Positions 10,978-23,640 of a stretch of 64,000 nucleotides of DNA are shown here, in pieces (the stretch's first letter is position 1; each line of letters begins with the position of its first letter). The position numbers were made by a program, and so were the translations under genes. Location: the NCBI RefSeq assembly GCF_017591425.1, contig NW_024464918.1, positions 6,074,001 through 6,138,000 on the forward strand. Reading direction: 5' to 3'. This DNA comes from Ochotona curzoniae (taxonomy: Eukaryota; Chordata; Mammalia; Lagomorpha; Ochotonidae). Below the pieces are notes generated by a model. It was not told where the DNA came from. It ran no database searches and saw only the letters and a list, made by a program, of their open reading frames with translations.

Positions 10978-11252
10978 TTTAAGATTTACTTATTACTTAT
11001 TTGAAATCCAAAGTGACAGAGATCTTCCCACCTCTCGCTCATTCTCCCAGATATGCGCAACAGCAAAGGCTGGGCCAGGCTAAGACCAACAGCCAAAAAC
11101 TCCATCTGAGTCTCCCACGTGGATGGCAGGGACTCAAATACTTAGGCCTTCCTTGCTGTCTTCCAGGCGTGATAACAGGAAGATCGATCATAAGTGGAAG
11201 AGTCAGGACACAGTCAAAAGCAGCAGGTTAACTCACTGTGCCACAACAGTAT
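10978..11252 (-). mobile_element. CSINE, antisense
   Basis: 'TTTAAGATTTACTTATTACT' (tail), 'GGCTGGGCCAGGCTAAGACC', 'GAGTCTCCCACGTGGATGGC', 'AGGTTAACTCACTGTGCCAC' (head complement, containing the tRNA-derived A-box side). Confidence 0.92.
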
Positions 11253-11394
11253 CTTTATGTTCCTGCTGTTGTTTGATTTTGTATCCTGGCACTAGCTTAT
11301 TACCTGGCACACATCTGCCAAAGATCAGGAAAACAGGAGGAAAGAACCCCCCCCACTCCAAGGTGGGCAGAGCCCCTAACCTTGAAGACCTCAG

Positions 11395-11610
11395 GACCCT
11401 GGGGAGTAACACCCAGGATGTGTCAGAGGCCTTAGCGCACACAAGGAGCACAGATGGGGGCCAGCTGAGGAGGGAGCAGAGTGAAATAGGGAAGGCTGCT
11501 CGGAGGAGAGGGCACCCAGGCTGAGTCTCAGAGGAGTGACGCAGGCCCTCCCTTCCAGGGAGGAGAAGAGTGTAGTTAAAGGCCTGCAGGATGCAACAGT
11601 TCCCGTGACT
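11395..11610 (-). repeat. L2 relic, antisense
   Basis: 'GGGAAGGCTGCTCGGAGGAG' then 'GCTGAGTCTCAGAGGAGTGA' and 'CCCTTCCAGGGAGGAG' correspond to antisense L2 ('gaaggcttcctggaggaggtgac..gctgagtcttgaaggatga..ttccaggcagag'). Confidence 0.65.
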
Positions 11611-13461
<1,851 letters not shown>

Positions 13462-13749
13462 CAGCTGTATCTCCGTGGGCTTGGTTCCAGGACCCACCTT
13501 AGACACCAATACCCACGAAAGCTCAAGTTCCTTCTGTAAAATGGCATAGTGTTTGCATAGGACTTATGTACATCATCCCTCTACTTTAAATCATGCCTGG
13601 AGTATGTGTGACAACTAATCCAGTGTATTCTTTAGGTAACAATGAGAAGGACACACAGTCTGTTCCTAAGCAATTATTTTTCTTTCTATTTTCCACCTGA
13701 GATTGGTTGAAGCCACAGATGCTGAAGCTGTGGCTACAGAGGCTGACTG
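13462..13749 (+). mobile_element. MER2-type DNA transposon (TcMar-Tigger), near complete
   Basis: 'TTGGTTCCAGGACCCACCTT', 'AGACACCAATACCCACGAAA', 'AAAATGGCATAGTGTTTGCA', 'ACTTTAAATCATGCCTGGAG', then 'GATTGGTTGAAGCCACAGAT' and 'GCTACAGAGGCTGACTG' run through the whole MER2 consensus. Terminal inverted repeats lie at both ends, a TA is present at the left insertion site (13460-13461) and the right one is degraded. It is non-autonomous. Confidence 0.93.
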
Positions 13750-16700
13750 ACCAAGCCTGAGCTGAGAGGAGTGTGAGCCATGGGTTGGTTTGTGAAAAAG
13801 AGAAGGGGAGACAGACAGCCTTGCTCATTTTTTTTTCTGCTAGCAGCGAGGAGCAGGGTCCAGCCATATGGACAGCCACGAGGAGGCAAGTTCTGTGGAA
13901 CCTGCTCAGCGCTAATTAGAGGCAAACCAAGGCTTGGCTGAAGTGGCTGCAAGGACACCCAGCAGGGACTATTTCCTGCATAGGGAAGGCAGCCTTGGCT
14001 TAGTGGGCCGACAGGTGCTGCCTCCTCTGACACTCTTGGCAGCATCTTACCTGTTCCTGCCGCTTGCCCCTAGATGCTGGTGACCTTGGAATACTCAGGA
14101 AACTGACTTTGGCTAAAGATCCTGCAGGGAGCTGCCATTTCCCCTGCTCGCTCTTTACTGGATTTGTCTGTAAAAGCTGAAGAATTTGTGTTTCTGTTGA
14201 AAGAGAATATACATTTTGAACCGAGCTAGAAATCAAGCTGTTGAATTGTCAGCATTGCATAGTGATGCCCAGCAGGGTGGGGGGCGGAGCAAGCCACAGA
14301 GGGGCAGACATGGACCAGAGGGACGTGTGCAGGATCAACGGGCACAGAGAAAGCCCGGGGCTGAGACAGAGGACAAGGATAAGATCAGAGGTCAGATATA
14401 TCCTCAATACTGGTGATTTCTGAGAGTGTTTTGCTTCAGCATAACTTTGACTCTGGAACAGTGAGGAACCGCCACATCCAAGTGACCCATCGGCACTGGA
14501 GATGCTGAGGAAGGGTTCGTTTGACAAAAAGCTCCATGGAGTTCCTTCTGCTTTTGTACTCTTTCATCGCTCGCTCATACCATCGCACCAGTTCATGCAC
14601 TTCACTGCGGGCTGTGTGTGGTTGCTATCTTATCCTGCAACCAGAGAGGTTTCTTTAAAAAATGCACCTAAATCCTTAGCTTTTGAATTTTGATACCCAC
14701 TCAAGGGAGCTGACCCTTGTCTCTGAGTCCAGTTCTTCCTGCCTCCCGCATCTGTGTCGCTTCATCCAAGGATGACCTGGGAGGACACTGATGCCCGCAC
14801 GGGCAGCCCCCACCCTTGCGATATTTTTCTTGACTTTGGGTTGGGTGTATACACGCATTTTTCTGAAAGACATTTTTCCATGGGGATGAAGTCAGAGCAC
14901 AAAGTTGCACCTTGAGTATTTCCTTAGTTAAAAGAGGGGGGATGGGAGGAAAAGAAGAGAAAAGGAAAAAAAAAAGAAAAGAAAAGCCTTCCCATCCTCT
15001 TGAGCAAGTACATGTATGTGCATTAATCGTTAATGGTTCTTCAGAGGGAAGTTAAATTTATGTGTGGTTCAACCAAATGACGTGTCTCTGGGGGTGCCTC
15101 CCACCCCCATTAACCAGCATTTGCGATGCATGGAAAAAAAATAATAAAAGAAAGCCTGGACTCCACGAGTGTGAGAAAACAAAGGGGAAATCAGAATTGT
15201 GGATCTGCCAGAAACCTGCCATTCACAGAGCCCGCAAATCACAGGGAAACAAAGAGAAATGGAAAGATTCGGTATTAAAAGCCCATTCTTGCCTGAACCC
15301 GTGCCAGCATCTATAAAACAATTACATGTGACCATACTTGAGGCTTCTCAGAGACACTGATTCTTCTCTTGACATTAAAATGCTGTGCATGCTTCTTTCA
15401 AAAACGTCACACCCCGTAAAGAAGGGCACACAATTAGCTGTGCAGATGCCGAACACAGAGCAGGTTAGCTCAGCCCTAACAACCCAAGAATCTCTGTGGC
15501 TTTCTTCCTTGTCTGCCTCTTTGGAGTTGTTGAGTTTTGCCTGGGATGTGACATCCTTGTCTGGCTTCCAGATGGTTCTGTGGTTGCCAGGACACCAGGC
15601 AAGGGGGCCGAGACGATCCACAAAGTATCCCCCCCATCACCTCCAAAAAGTGAGAAAAGCTTGCCAAAGCTCATGACCAGGAAGAAGAGGAGGAGATAAG
15701 GCTAGGAGCTTGGCATAATGTGTGTGCTCCGTTAATGAGGAGAAAGCTGACCTCCCTGTCCATTCATGGAATCCAAGGGCAAGCATGTGCTCAATGGTTC
15801 TTTGACTTGAGATTAAATAAGGCCCCTGTGTGGAATCGGTTGTTAGTTTTTAAAACCTTTTTATTCTGACAGGTAAGAACTCCATCAGAATAAACCTATG
15901 CAAAGATGTCAGGAAAAATATACAAGAGGAAATTGGGAAGTATGATTGAGCTCAGCCCCTACTTCCTCCCTCCACCCTGGAGTCTTACATGGACTTGTCT
16001 ATTTGACACCCTGTTTGATCTTTGGGCTTTTTTTCTTTTTTGAGGTTTGGATGTTAAAATGCAGAAAAGGCAGGTGATTCTATAGGTGGTGGTTCCTGCT
16101 TGGCAGGGCACACCTCTCCGTGGGGGACTCACTTTGCATCCAAGGAGGAGGTATTTCCCAAATGAGCTTCAAGGGGTAGAACTCAGGGGAGGAAAGGCAA
16201 GAAGAAAAATAGGTGAATTAAGTGAGAAGCATGTTGTGGGCCAATTTAATCAGGGCTGATCTATCTGACCCACTATTGTTTTTGGAACTGGATGCGGGAG
16301 TGTGGCCAGCTCTGGTGAGGAGTGTCTCCGGTCTGAAGGAAACAGCAACTTGGAGCAGCAAGCTGCAGGTCCTCTCTGGTGTCAGGGGCAGGGGGCAGGG
16401 CCCTGCTGTTACCTCCCTTCCTGCCCAGCCAAGAGCTGGGACCAGCCTCAGGTCTCTGCAGGCAGGCCTGCCCCAGGGAGCAGGCATGGGGCTGCAGGCC
16501 ACACTGTTAGATCCTCCCTTTGTCACTCCTCCCAGGCTGTGAACCATAAGCATTCCTCTTAAGGCCCTCAACCAGGAGCAGAGTTTCTCACCCTCTTGTT
16601 ACAGTGTCGTGACCTGCCCCAAACAGGAGCTCAGATCCCTGCAATGTACTCATCTCATTTTGCAAAGGCAAAGTAAACTTTTTTCCAGCGTGGCAACAAC

Positions 16701-16900
16701 CCTGGCCCCAGAGGTGCCTCCAAGCCCTGACAGCCATCTGCTTTTACAACCTTATCCAGTAGAGGTGACTTCCACTGCAGAGGAGGCCACAAAGTTTGCT
16801 GTCCTGTCTCTGAGGATGGCTGTGGCTTTCCAACCCACTCCCCAGAGGCTGGTGAGAAGAAAGGGCTCAAACACATTGGATCTTACTGTTTGGCATAATA
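13750..16900. other. Long repeat-poor unique block
   Basis: About 3.1 kb without a confident transposon and without an exon I can support. The 14500-15460 part is listed separately as a candidate conserved element. A purine-only run sits at 14930-14990. Confidence 0.5.
14500..15460. promoter_or_regulatory. Candidate conserved non-coding element
   Basis: Unique, repeat-free DNA that keeps more CpG than its surroundings and is dense in factor-like words: ATTAATCGTTAATGG near 15021, a CRE half-site with a KLF-type box (ACGTCACACCCCG near 15404), and ACAATTAGCTG near 15430. It has no coding signature. The call is inference from texture, with no alignment behind it. Confidence 0.35.
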
Positions 16901-16904
16901 TGAT

Positions 16905-17055
16905 GGATAAATGAAAAATCCTGCATCTTGGGTTCAAACGCAGTTCTCACGGTTTTACATTGTTTCACTTTAAACATATTATCTAACTTTTCTCTGTGCT
17001 TCCATATCGAGCTTTGTGAAATGGTAAGAATGATATGAGTAAGAGAATTGCTCAC
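16905..17055 (+). repeat. Possible MIR relic
   Basis: 'CTTGGGTTCAAACGCAGTTC' then 'CTAACTTTTCTCTGTGCTTC' and 'TGAAATGGTAAGAATGATAT' follow the MIR order with strong divergence. Confidence 0.6.
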
Positions 17056-17084
17056 AAAATAAGTGAACAAGGAAATGTGACATA

Positions 17085-17094
17085 CTATAAATAG
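17085..17094 (+). promoter_or_regulatory. MEF2 / TATA-like match
   Basis: CTATAAATAG fits the MEF2 consensus exactly and also looks like a TATA box. No transcript start can be shown downstream, so function is unproven. Confidence 0.25.
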
Positions 17095-17265
17095 GGTCTG
17101 AACATAAGGTCACTCAAAAATGTTACTATTACTGCTTATTAGTATTGCTGTTATATTAGTGGTTGTGTCATCATCTTGCTAGAGTTGTGGGGAAAATACA
17201 ATTTGAATAACAAGAGGATTTCCTGAAAGGTGAAGCAAGCATAAAAAATCATAGATTTGGAACAT

Positions 17266-17705
17266 GCCTGACTTGGGTTTCATGTGTCAATGTGACCAGG
17301 CCAGAGTGTCCAGATGTTTGGTGGAAAGATTTCCTGAATTTTTTGTTTGTGTTTAGGAATGAGATTAACATTTAAATAGGCAGACTGAGTCTAGCAGATC
17401 ACTCTCCCTAATGTGGGTGGGTGTTACCCAATCAGAGCAAGACCTGAATAGAACAAAAGGCTGACTTTTCCCCAACCAGGAGGAGCTTCTCCTACTGGGT
17501 GGTTTTCAGACTGTCTGGGTTGTACAGCAGCTTTCAGCCTTTGGTCTTGAGCTGAGATACTGGCCCTGCAGATGTGCTACATTCCAGCCCCATAACTGTG
17601 AGAGCCAGAGCCTTAGAATATATACACATATATACCATGCATACCACATGCTATATATGTGTACATGTGCATATATACATATGTAGATAATATGCATAAA
17701 TAAAG
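17266..17705 (+). mobile_element. MLT2-type LTR (ERVL), sense
   Basis: 'TTTCATGTGTCAATGTGACC', 'GAGATTAACATTTAAATAGG', 'CAGACTGAGTCTAGCAGATC', 'CCTAATGTGGGTGGGTGTTA' and 'GACCTGAATAGAACAAAAGG' match the MLT2 LTR in order. The end is an AT/GT-rich alternating tract (17617-17700) that replaces the usual TATATA segment. Solitary LTR, no internal ERVL sequence. Confidence 0.88.
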
Positions 17706-20667
17706 ATATGTAAGCAATCCAAATGTCCCAGAACTTTGAAAGTAATGCAAAGTGTTGGCTACAGTGGCCTCCAATTGGCCGGAGGTGATTCCAGTGAACT
17801 AACAAGCCCTCTCATAGAGCATGTGGCTCACATTTCTCACCTCCATCCCGATTCATAAATCCCCTTTAGTCCCCTCAGCATTGACTATTGTGAACATTTT
17901 TTTTAGAGAATACTGGGCAAGCTGGCTGCTCTCCAGAACACAGGATTCATTCATGTAGTCAATAGTGACTGGTGGGTAGTAGATTCAAGGTGGGTAGCAC
18001 ATATGTCACTGCCATCAAGGAATGCTCAGTCTTCTCCTCTGGTTCTTCTGGCTTTGTTCTGACACTGTGCATGGCTCAGATCGAGGCTTGAACCTGTGCA
18101 TGTGTGTGGGACCAGCGCACTCTTCTCTATTTTATCGCTGCATCCTGAGGGTTAGCAGTGCCGGAGGAGGGCTTGACAAAATGAGTAGACAAGTGGAGGT
18201 GACACAGAACAAGGTGTACCAAACTAAAGGCCATCTCTGCCATCTACTCCCCAGGAAAGCAAGTGCTACCTGGCTTGTGGTCAGTCTGCCTTCCTCCAAA
18301 CAAAACCAGCAGGTGGGCCTGGAGCTTCCTCTCCTGTCAGAAGCCCTGCTTGCCTTCAGGATTCTCCTTGCAGCATTGCCTGCTTGCCTTGCCCTTGGGG
18401 AGAACTGAGTGTACTTCTTCCACTAGTTGCACTTGCCCCATCCTGCTGCAGTCTCTACATCATTACCTGGTTACTGCAATTGTGAGCGCATTGAGGTCCA
18501 GGCCACGCTCAGGGTCTGTGTAAGGAAGAATGGAGAAATCTGACTGCTTCATTGAAACTCCAGCATTTAAGAGCTGCATGGCCTTATAGAAGCTCTGTTT
18601 TCACATCTATGCAGTGGGGCTAAGTCAGTTTCCTGTTCAAAAGGTTATTCATGACAACAAAGTGACATAGAATCTAGGAAGCATGCATCATGCTGAAGAG
18701 TACAAGGTAGATACTACATGTGTTATTATTATATTTATATCCCCTGATGTCAAGGTAGTGTTTGTGAGAGGGAGGGAGACAAACTTGGAAGAAAGGAACG
18801 ATTTAACTGAATTAGGGAGTAAGGCTATATTCATGGGTGGTATATAAGTTGTGCAAGACCAAGGGTGAGATTGGCCCCAGCAGTCCTTCCTAGCAGCTTG
18901 TTGTGACCATGCCTCTGCCTCTAATGGCTGCTGTGCCTATAACACCTATTTTGTGCAGCTACAGTCTGGAATCTGATGGAGCATCTCCCCAAGCATGAAT
19001 AGGCCAGGAGAAGGTGAGATGCCAGAAAAGAGGGGGATTGACACAAGATGTGGCTGAGGCTTGCTGGATTCCTCGAGGCAGTTTTTGGGAGATCAAGCAG
19101 AAGCAGGGGATTTGCACCAGCCCCTCCAGAGCAGGCTGTGAGCTGCTGCACTGCTAGATGGGTCTGGGTATCCGAAATCTGACCTTGGCACTCGATGGTT
19201 TGGCCTTCGTTGGCCTGCCCAGGTGTGTGACCCTCCTACCCCTGGAATGTGGCTGTGCCACAGATGTAATCAGCAGAATTCCTCTGGCTTCTCAAGAAAT
19301 GCCCCTTTGGGAGGGAAAAGTACAACCAGGTTGGAAAAATGTGAATTCTTGTGGCTGAACAATTGTCTCATTGTAAGACTCCTGCCCAGCCAAGAGAAAG
19401 GCTATCAAATGGCATCTCTGTCAGAAGCCAAACGTGATTAACCCTTACGTTATTTGATGCATTTGTAGGTTGGCATGTCAACTTCAGCCACCTGTGCCGT
19501 GAGGTTTAACTGATCAGTGTCACGTCTGCCAAATGATCCACAGCATTTCCCTCTCTGAAACTGGCAGGAATCTAGGCATCCAGTTCAAATCATGTGATTT
19601 GTGGAATAAATGGGGAACCCACTTGGAAAGTGGCATTCTTAGCGCATACCAGCATTGGTTCAGAATTGTTCTTAATGCTATAGGAAATAGTCTCCCCTGA
19701 ATCTCTGGGCTGAGGAATGAAAACTTTTTGCGTCTACTAGGAAAAGAAACACTTTCTGTATCTATTGGAAATGGATTCAGACCCTGTCTTAACACGGGGC
19801 TTGGTTACTGCTTGCCGGTATGCAGTGTGTGCACTCATACATGTGTGGCTTAGGCAGGGAGTGCCCATCCCGAGAAAGATAAGATTCTTTTCGTAGAAAG
19901 GAAGACACTTTGTCATTTGGCTCTCTGGAAAGGAAGGTTCTTCCTGGAGCCATTTTTGATGGGATAATGAACCCCAGAGGCACAACACACCGTGTGTGAG
20001 AAAATGTCAGCTCTCCAAAAGAAATAAAAGCAAGCTGGCCCAGCAAGCGATACCCATCAGGAAGGCATGGGCAGTCTGCCCGGAGTCCGTTTCCCTTTGC
20101 TCTGGGTATCTCCCCTGACAGATTCTCCCTGAGCAGGGAGAAAGCACTTGTCAAATATACTTAATTTTGTCTTTTTAAAAAAATAACTTTTTGAATGGCC
20201 TCTGGTTTAGATCCTCAAAGGGAGGGGTTTCCCAGTTGTCTCTGTGAAAGCTTGGGCTTTGGCAGGTCTTGGCTTTTCAGTTGGCAGGAGATGAGGTGGA
20301 AAATGGACTGGAGCTTCCACGTCTTACCTGTGGAATGGAGATTGGAGCTAGCAAAGGACAGATGAGGAACAGCATCTGGAGAGTTTCGAGGGCTCCTGAG
20401 TTCACTATAGGATCTCAAGGTAAAGCTAGCAAGCCCTTTGGTCACTGTACCCTTGCCCAGCTCCTTCTCCCAAACTCCTCCTATGGCCAGAACTGTCTTT
20501 GTCCACTAAACTCACATTGTTTCTTCGCTGTTCGCCTTGCAGAATCAACATCTGCCTGGTAATTGGCCCTTGATCACCTTTTCAAGTCCCAAGCTGTCCC
20601 TAAGAGGTGAATGCATACTGAGTAAATATGATTTTGAAGGTGCATGTATATTTAAGTGTAAGATTAC
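17706..20667. other. Unique block, no gene supported
   Basis: About 3 kb without confident repeats. A faint L2-like stretch may lie near 18380-18520 and a faint MIR-like stretch near 18550-18750. Open frames are short and bidirectional. Confidence 0.45.
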
Positions 20668-20765
20668 ATTTTTCTTCTTTCCTTTGTCCCTTTCTCCTTC
20701 CTTTCTTCCTTCTGTTCCTTCTCCCTCCATCGGTCCCTTCCTCCCTCCTTCCTTCTCCATTTCCT
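20668..20765. repeat. Pyrimidine-rich (CTTCC)-like tract
   Basis: About 95 bp composed almost only of C and T with recurring CTTCC and CCCTCC words. It can in principle form a triplex. Confidence 0.9.
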
Positions 20766-21170
20766 GTCTGTCTAGCCACTCACCCTCTAACAAGACATCC
20801 ATTCTCTACCCATTCTTGAGCAGGTGAGGCACAGACAATGTCCAAATAAGGAAGAAGTGGTGATCTCTGGATAAACAAGGGAGTAAGAGTCCCAGTTCCT
20901 CACCCTTAGCGGCATGCTTTGAGCAGAGAAGACAGGAAGGGTATTTCAACCTAGCATAGGTTCCCAGCCACACAGGGTCCTAATGGAAGGAATCCTAACC
21001 AAAGGCTTGTGAGTAGCATTCAGAAGCTCTAAGGCTTTGAGATTGCAAACTCTGTGCCTAGTCCTAGGGAGATGGTCCATCAAAACCACCAGAATCTTCA
21101 TTGTTGGAGCCATTGGGGCTACATTTTTTGACTCACCTGCTTACTCCTTCTAGCCCCTCAAAGCTATGGA
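20766..21170. other. Unique sequence, nothing recognised
   Basis: No repeat or gene signature seen. Confidence 0.4.
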
Positions 21171-21176
21171 AATATA

Positions 21177-21395
21177 GCATAGTGTTTAAAAATGTGGACT
21201 CAGAGCCAGGCTACCTATTTAGGAATCCCAGCTCCACCTGCCACTAGTGGTAATAACCTTAAATATATCACTGAGCTTCAGTGGACACAATGGGGATATC
21301 ACTTGAACAACTTGCTAGCAGTGGTGATGAGACTAAATAGAAAAACATAGGTGGAGCATGGAGTTGCAGGTAGCTCAGTAAATATTGACCATCAT
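21177..21395 (+). repeat. MIR, nearly full length
   Basis: 'GCATAGTGTTTAAAAATGTG', 'GACTCAGAGCCAGGCTACCT', 'AATCCCAGCTCCACCTGCCA', 'ACAATGGGGATATCACTTGA' and 'AGCTCAGTAAATATTGACC' give the complete MIR order including head and LINE-like 3' end. Confidence 0.88.
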
Positions 21396-21437
21396 GGATG
21401 CCATGGCATGATGTCCCAGAAATATTCATGCTCTAGC

Positions 21438-21660
21438 AAAGGGTCAGCAAACCATAGCTTTGTTCCAAATCCTGCTGTGTGGTTATTTTTACAAATAAGC
21501 TTTTATTAGTTCACATCCACACTCATTCATTTACATGTCTGTGACTGCTTTCCAAGCACAAGGGCAAAGTTGAGTGGTTGTGACAGTGACCCTGTGACCC
21601 GTAGAGCCTAAAATGTTTACTTCCTGGCCTTTTATACAAAAACGGTTGTCAATCCTTACT
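21438..21660. mobile_element. hAT-type non-autonomous DNA transposon
   Basis: 'GGGTCAGCAAACCATAG', 'TACAAATAAGCTTTTATTAG', 'AGTTGAGTGGTTGTGACAGT' and 'GAGCCTAAAATGTTTACTTC' match the widespread mammalian hAT MITE whose ends read 'GGTCRGCAAAC' and 'GTAAATATTTTAGGC'. I recognise the element but not its exact RepBase name. A second copy at 23115-23262 is inverted. Confidence 0.85.
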
Positions 21661-21734
21661 CTAAACAATTAGAAAACAATTAATCATCTATAATCCTTCG
21701 TCGGAGAAGCAGACCAGCATCCGCGGAAGCATAG

Positions 21735-22180
21735 GCAGGCATGTTTATAACAGCGCTATTTTACCCTGCAATAGCTGGAAACAATCTGAACGTCAATCAC
21801 AAGAGGAATATTCTACTATACTTGGGCAAAAAAGAGGAACACACACTATCTATACTTCGTAACGTGGGAAAATCTCCAGTAGGAATTGTTGGGTGAAACA
21901 AAGCGAGAATGTTCCCATTTGTGTAAAACATGCAAATCATTGTAAAGTTTTTTACTGGCTCAAATGTAAATACATGGATGCATACAGAGGACTCTGGAAA
22001 AATATGCAACTGGGAGATAATGACGCCTGCCCTGGGGAGGAAGGGAGCTTAGAGGTTTTGTTGGTAGAGACTTAGCCCTATCTGCAATGCCTGCACGGAA
22101 CACACTACGAGCCGGAGAATCCATTCATGTATTTCTTGTTTAATTAAAATTGATTTCTAAAGTAGTATACATAAAATGTG
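21735..22180 (+). mobile_element. Old L1 (L1ME/L1M class) 3' UTR, sense
   Basis: 'GCATGTTTATAACAGCGCTA', 'CAATAGCTGGAAACAATCTG', 'TCCCATTTGTGTAAAACATG' and 'GGACTCTGGAAAAATATGCA' follow the old L1 3' UTR. Another relic of the truncated, non-coding type. Confidence 0.88.
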
Positions 22181-23110
22181 AGGCATGTGGGCGGAATGTT
22201 AGTGGATGTGTGTAACGCTGATAGCAGGGATCAAAGAGAGGGCACACAAGGCCACTGAGGGACCCAAAAGAGCAACACGTTGGGATCAGGAAAGACAGCG
22301 ATGTCACAGCATAGGGAGGACGCCAACTGATGTCATCCCCAGGAATGATGTCATCCCCAGGAAGCAGTGAGGAGTGAGAGGTCAGGAAGCAAAGTAATTT
22401 TTCACAGTCACAGACCTGCCAGGAGAACTAAAAAACATTACACCTGTTGCTGTTGGCCGCCACTGCCTAGAAGAATAGCATGTGGGAAGGTCATGGACAC
22501 TGATCTATGTGACCTATTGCTTTAAAGCAAGGGGGCGACGTGGTGCTTCTCCTTCTCAGTACCCCCATTCCTTAATTTTTCCAAATTTCTTCAGATGATA
22601 GCAAGAAGGGACCAGAGAATTTGTTATGCTTCTCAAAAGTGTCCCCCCAAAACCGGCCAGACAGTTGTATCTACTTTCAAGCATTCTTGGGGCGGGAACG
22701 TTGTCTGTTTCTAAAGCAGTTGCCGTGACATGCAGACGTGCCAGTTGGATGTGGTTTATGGCATAATTTTTACATTAGGAAATCTACCCGGTAGGAAGAA
22801 TCAAATGTACATCCTGGGTTGAACTGCAGTCACACAATGAACAAGAAAAAGCCCTGAATGGCCTCAGTGTAGGCTAGGCTTTCCTTTGAAACAAAGGTGT
22901 GGCTTGGGTGTGACACTTGACAGCAAAGGGAAGCAGGGCAGGGAAACAGAATGGCAAAGCTCCAAAGAGTATTTTCAGATTGTGTCTCTATGGGGAGGCA
23001 CGAAGGAAGCAGACTAGGTATTCCTCTGCTGGTCCCTGTGGTATGACGTGGAGGCTAATGATTCAGAAGCCTCCTGGCTCCCCGCATTCTACTTTCTATG
23101 CCTACGAGCT
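22181..23110. other. Unique sequence with an 18-bp tandem duplication
   Basis: No gene seen. TGATGTCATCCCCAGGAA occurs twice in tandem at 22328-22345 and 22346-22363, each copy with a CRE-like TGATGTCA. A weak CTCF-core-like word (AGGGGGCG) occurs at 22530-22537. Confidence 0.5.
22328..22363. repeat. 18-bp tandem duplication carrying CRE-like words
   Basis: Two perfect copies of TGATGTCATCCCCAGGAA, adjacent. A third related word (CGATGTCACAG) lies 27 bp upstream. Confidence 0.97.
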
Positions 23111-23114
23111 GCTT

Positions 23115-23262
23115 TCCATTTCTGTAGAGGGCCAGAGAGTAAATGTTTTACATTGTGCAGTACACGGTGTCCTGCTCTTGTGATATAGATACAACAGACA
23201 GCTCTGAAGTCTAATAAAACTTTATTAGCAAATCATCTGCGTGGGCCATAGTTTGGTTGTAC
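23115..23262. mobile_element. hAT-type DNA transposon, partial, inverted relative to 21438-21660
   Basis: 'TCTGTAGAGGGCCAGAGAGT', 'AAATGTTTTACATTGTGC', 'AATAAAACTTTATTAGCAAA' and 'GTGGGCCATAGTTTGG' are the same family in the opposite direction, with an internal deletion. Confidence 0.82.
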
Positions 23263-23319
23263 TTCTGGTCGCCTACAGGGTTTATATGCTTTATAGGGGA
23301 TTTATAGTCATTCAGAATG

Positions 23320-23470
23320 AGTGGTGCAGGACGGTAGCTTTGAAACCCAATTGGGGTTTGAATTCGGCTTTCAAATCCTTACTAGTTCTGTGAAACAGTT
23401 TAATTACTAGTTCTGTGAAACAAGAATGATTCCTCATTGGGCTGTTATGTGCATTGAGTTAGATTAATGA
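23320..23470 (+). repeat. MIR with internal 25-bp duplication
   Basis: 'TGGTGCAGGACGGTAGCTTT', 'GGGGTTTGAATTCGGC' and 'TGATTCCTCATTGGGC' fit MIR. TTACTAGTTCTGTGAAACA occurs at 23379-23397 and again at 23404-23422, a post-insertion tandem duplication of the MIR core. Confidence 0.8.
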
Positions 23471-23489
23471 GGGGAATGCAAGATGCCGA

Positions 23490-23640
23490 GGTGCTGGACT
23501 GAAATCCTGGCTATAGCATTTATTAGCTGTGTGACCTTGAACCAATTATATTTTTCTTTTCCTCAGTTTTTTTTTCTCCAGAAACTGGGGCTCACAGTGC
23601 TACCCACTTCCAAGTGTGTTAGGAGCCTGATGTGACTTCA
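23490..23640 (+). repeat. MIR
   Basis: 'AAATCCTGGCTATAGCATTT', 'ATTAGCTGTGTGACCTTGAA' and 'CTTTTCCTCAGTTT' give the conserved MIR core. Confidence 0.88.

Noticed and set aside
10390..11004. Longest plus-strand open frame (204 codons)
   Set aside because: It starts in the MaLR LTR end, crosses a probable L2 fragment and runs into an antisense CSINE tail. No family signature.
22525..22540. CTCF site
   Set aside because: Only the AGGGGGCG core fits; several outer positions mismatch.
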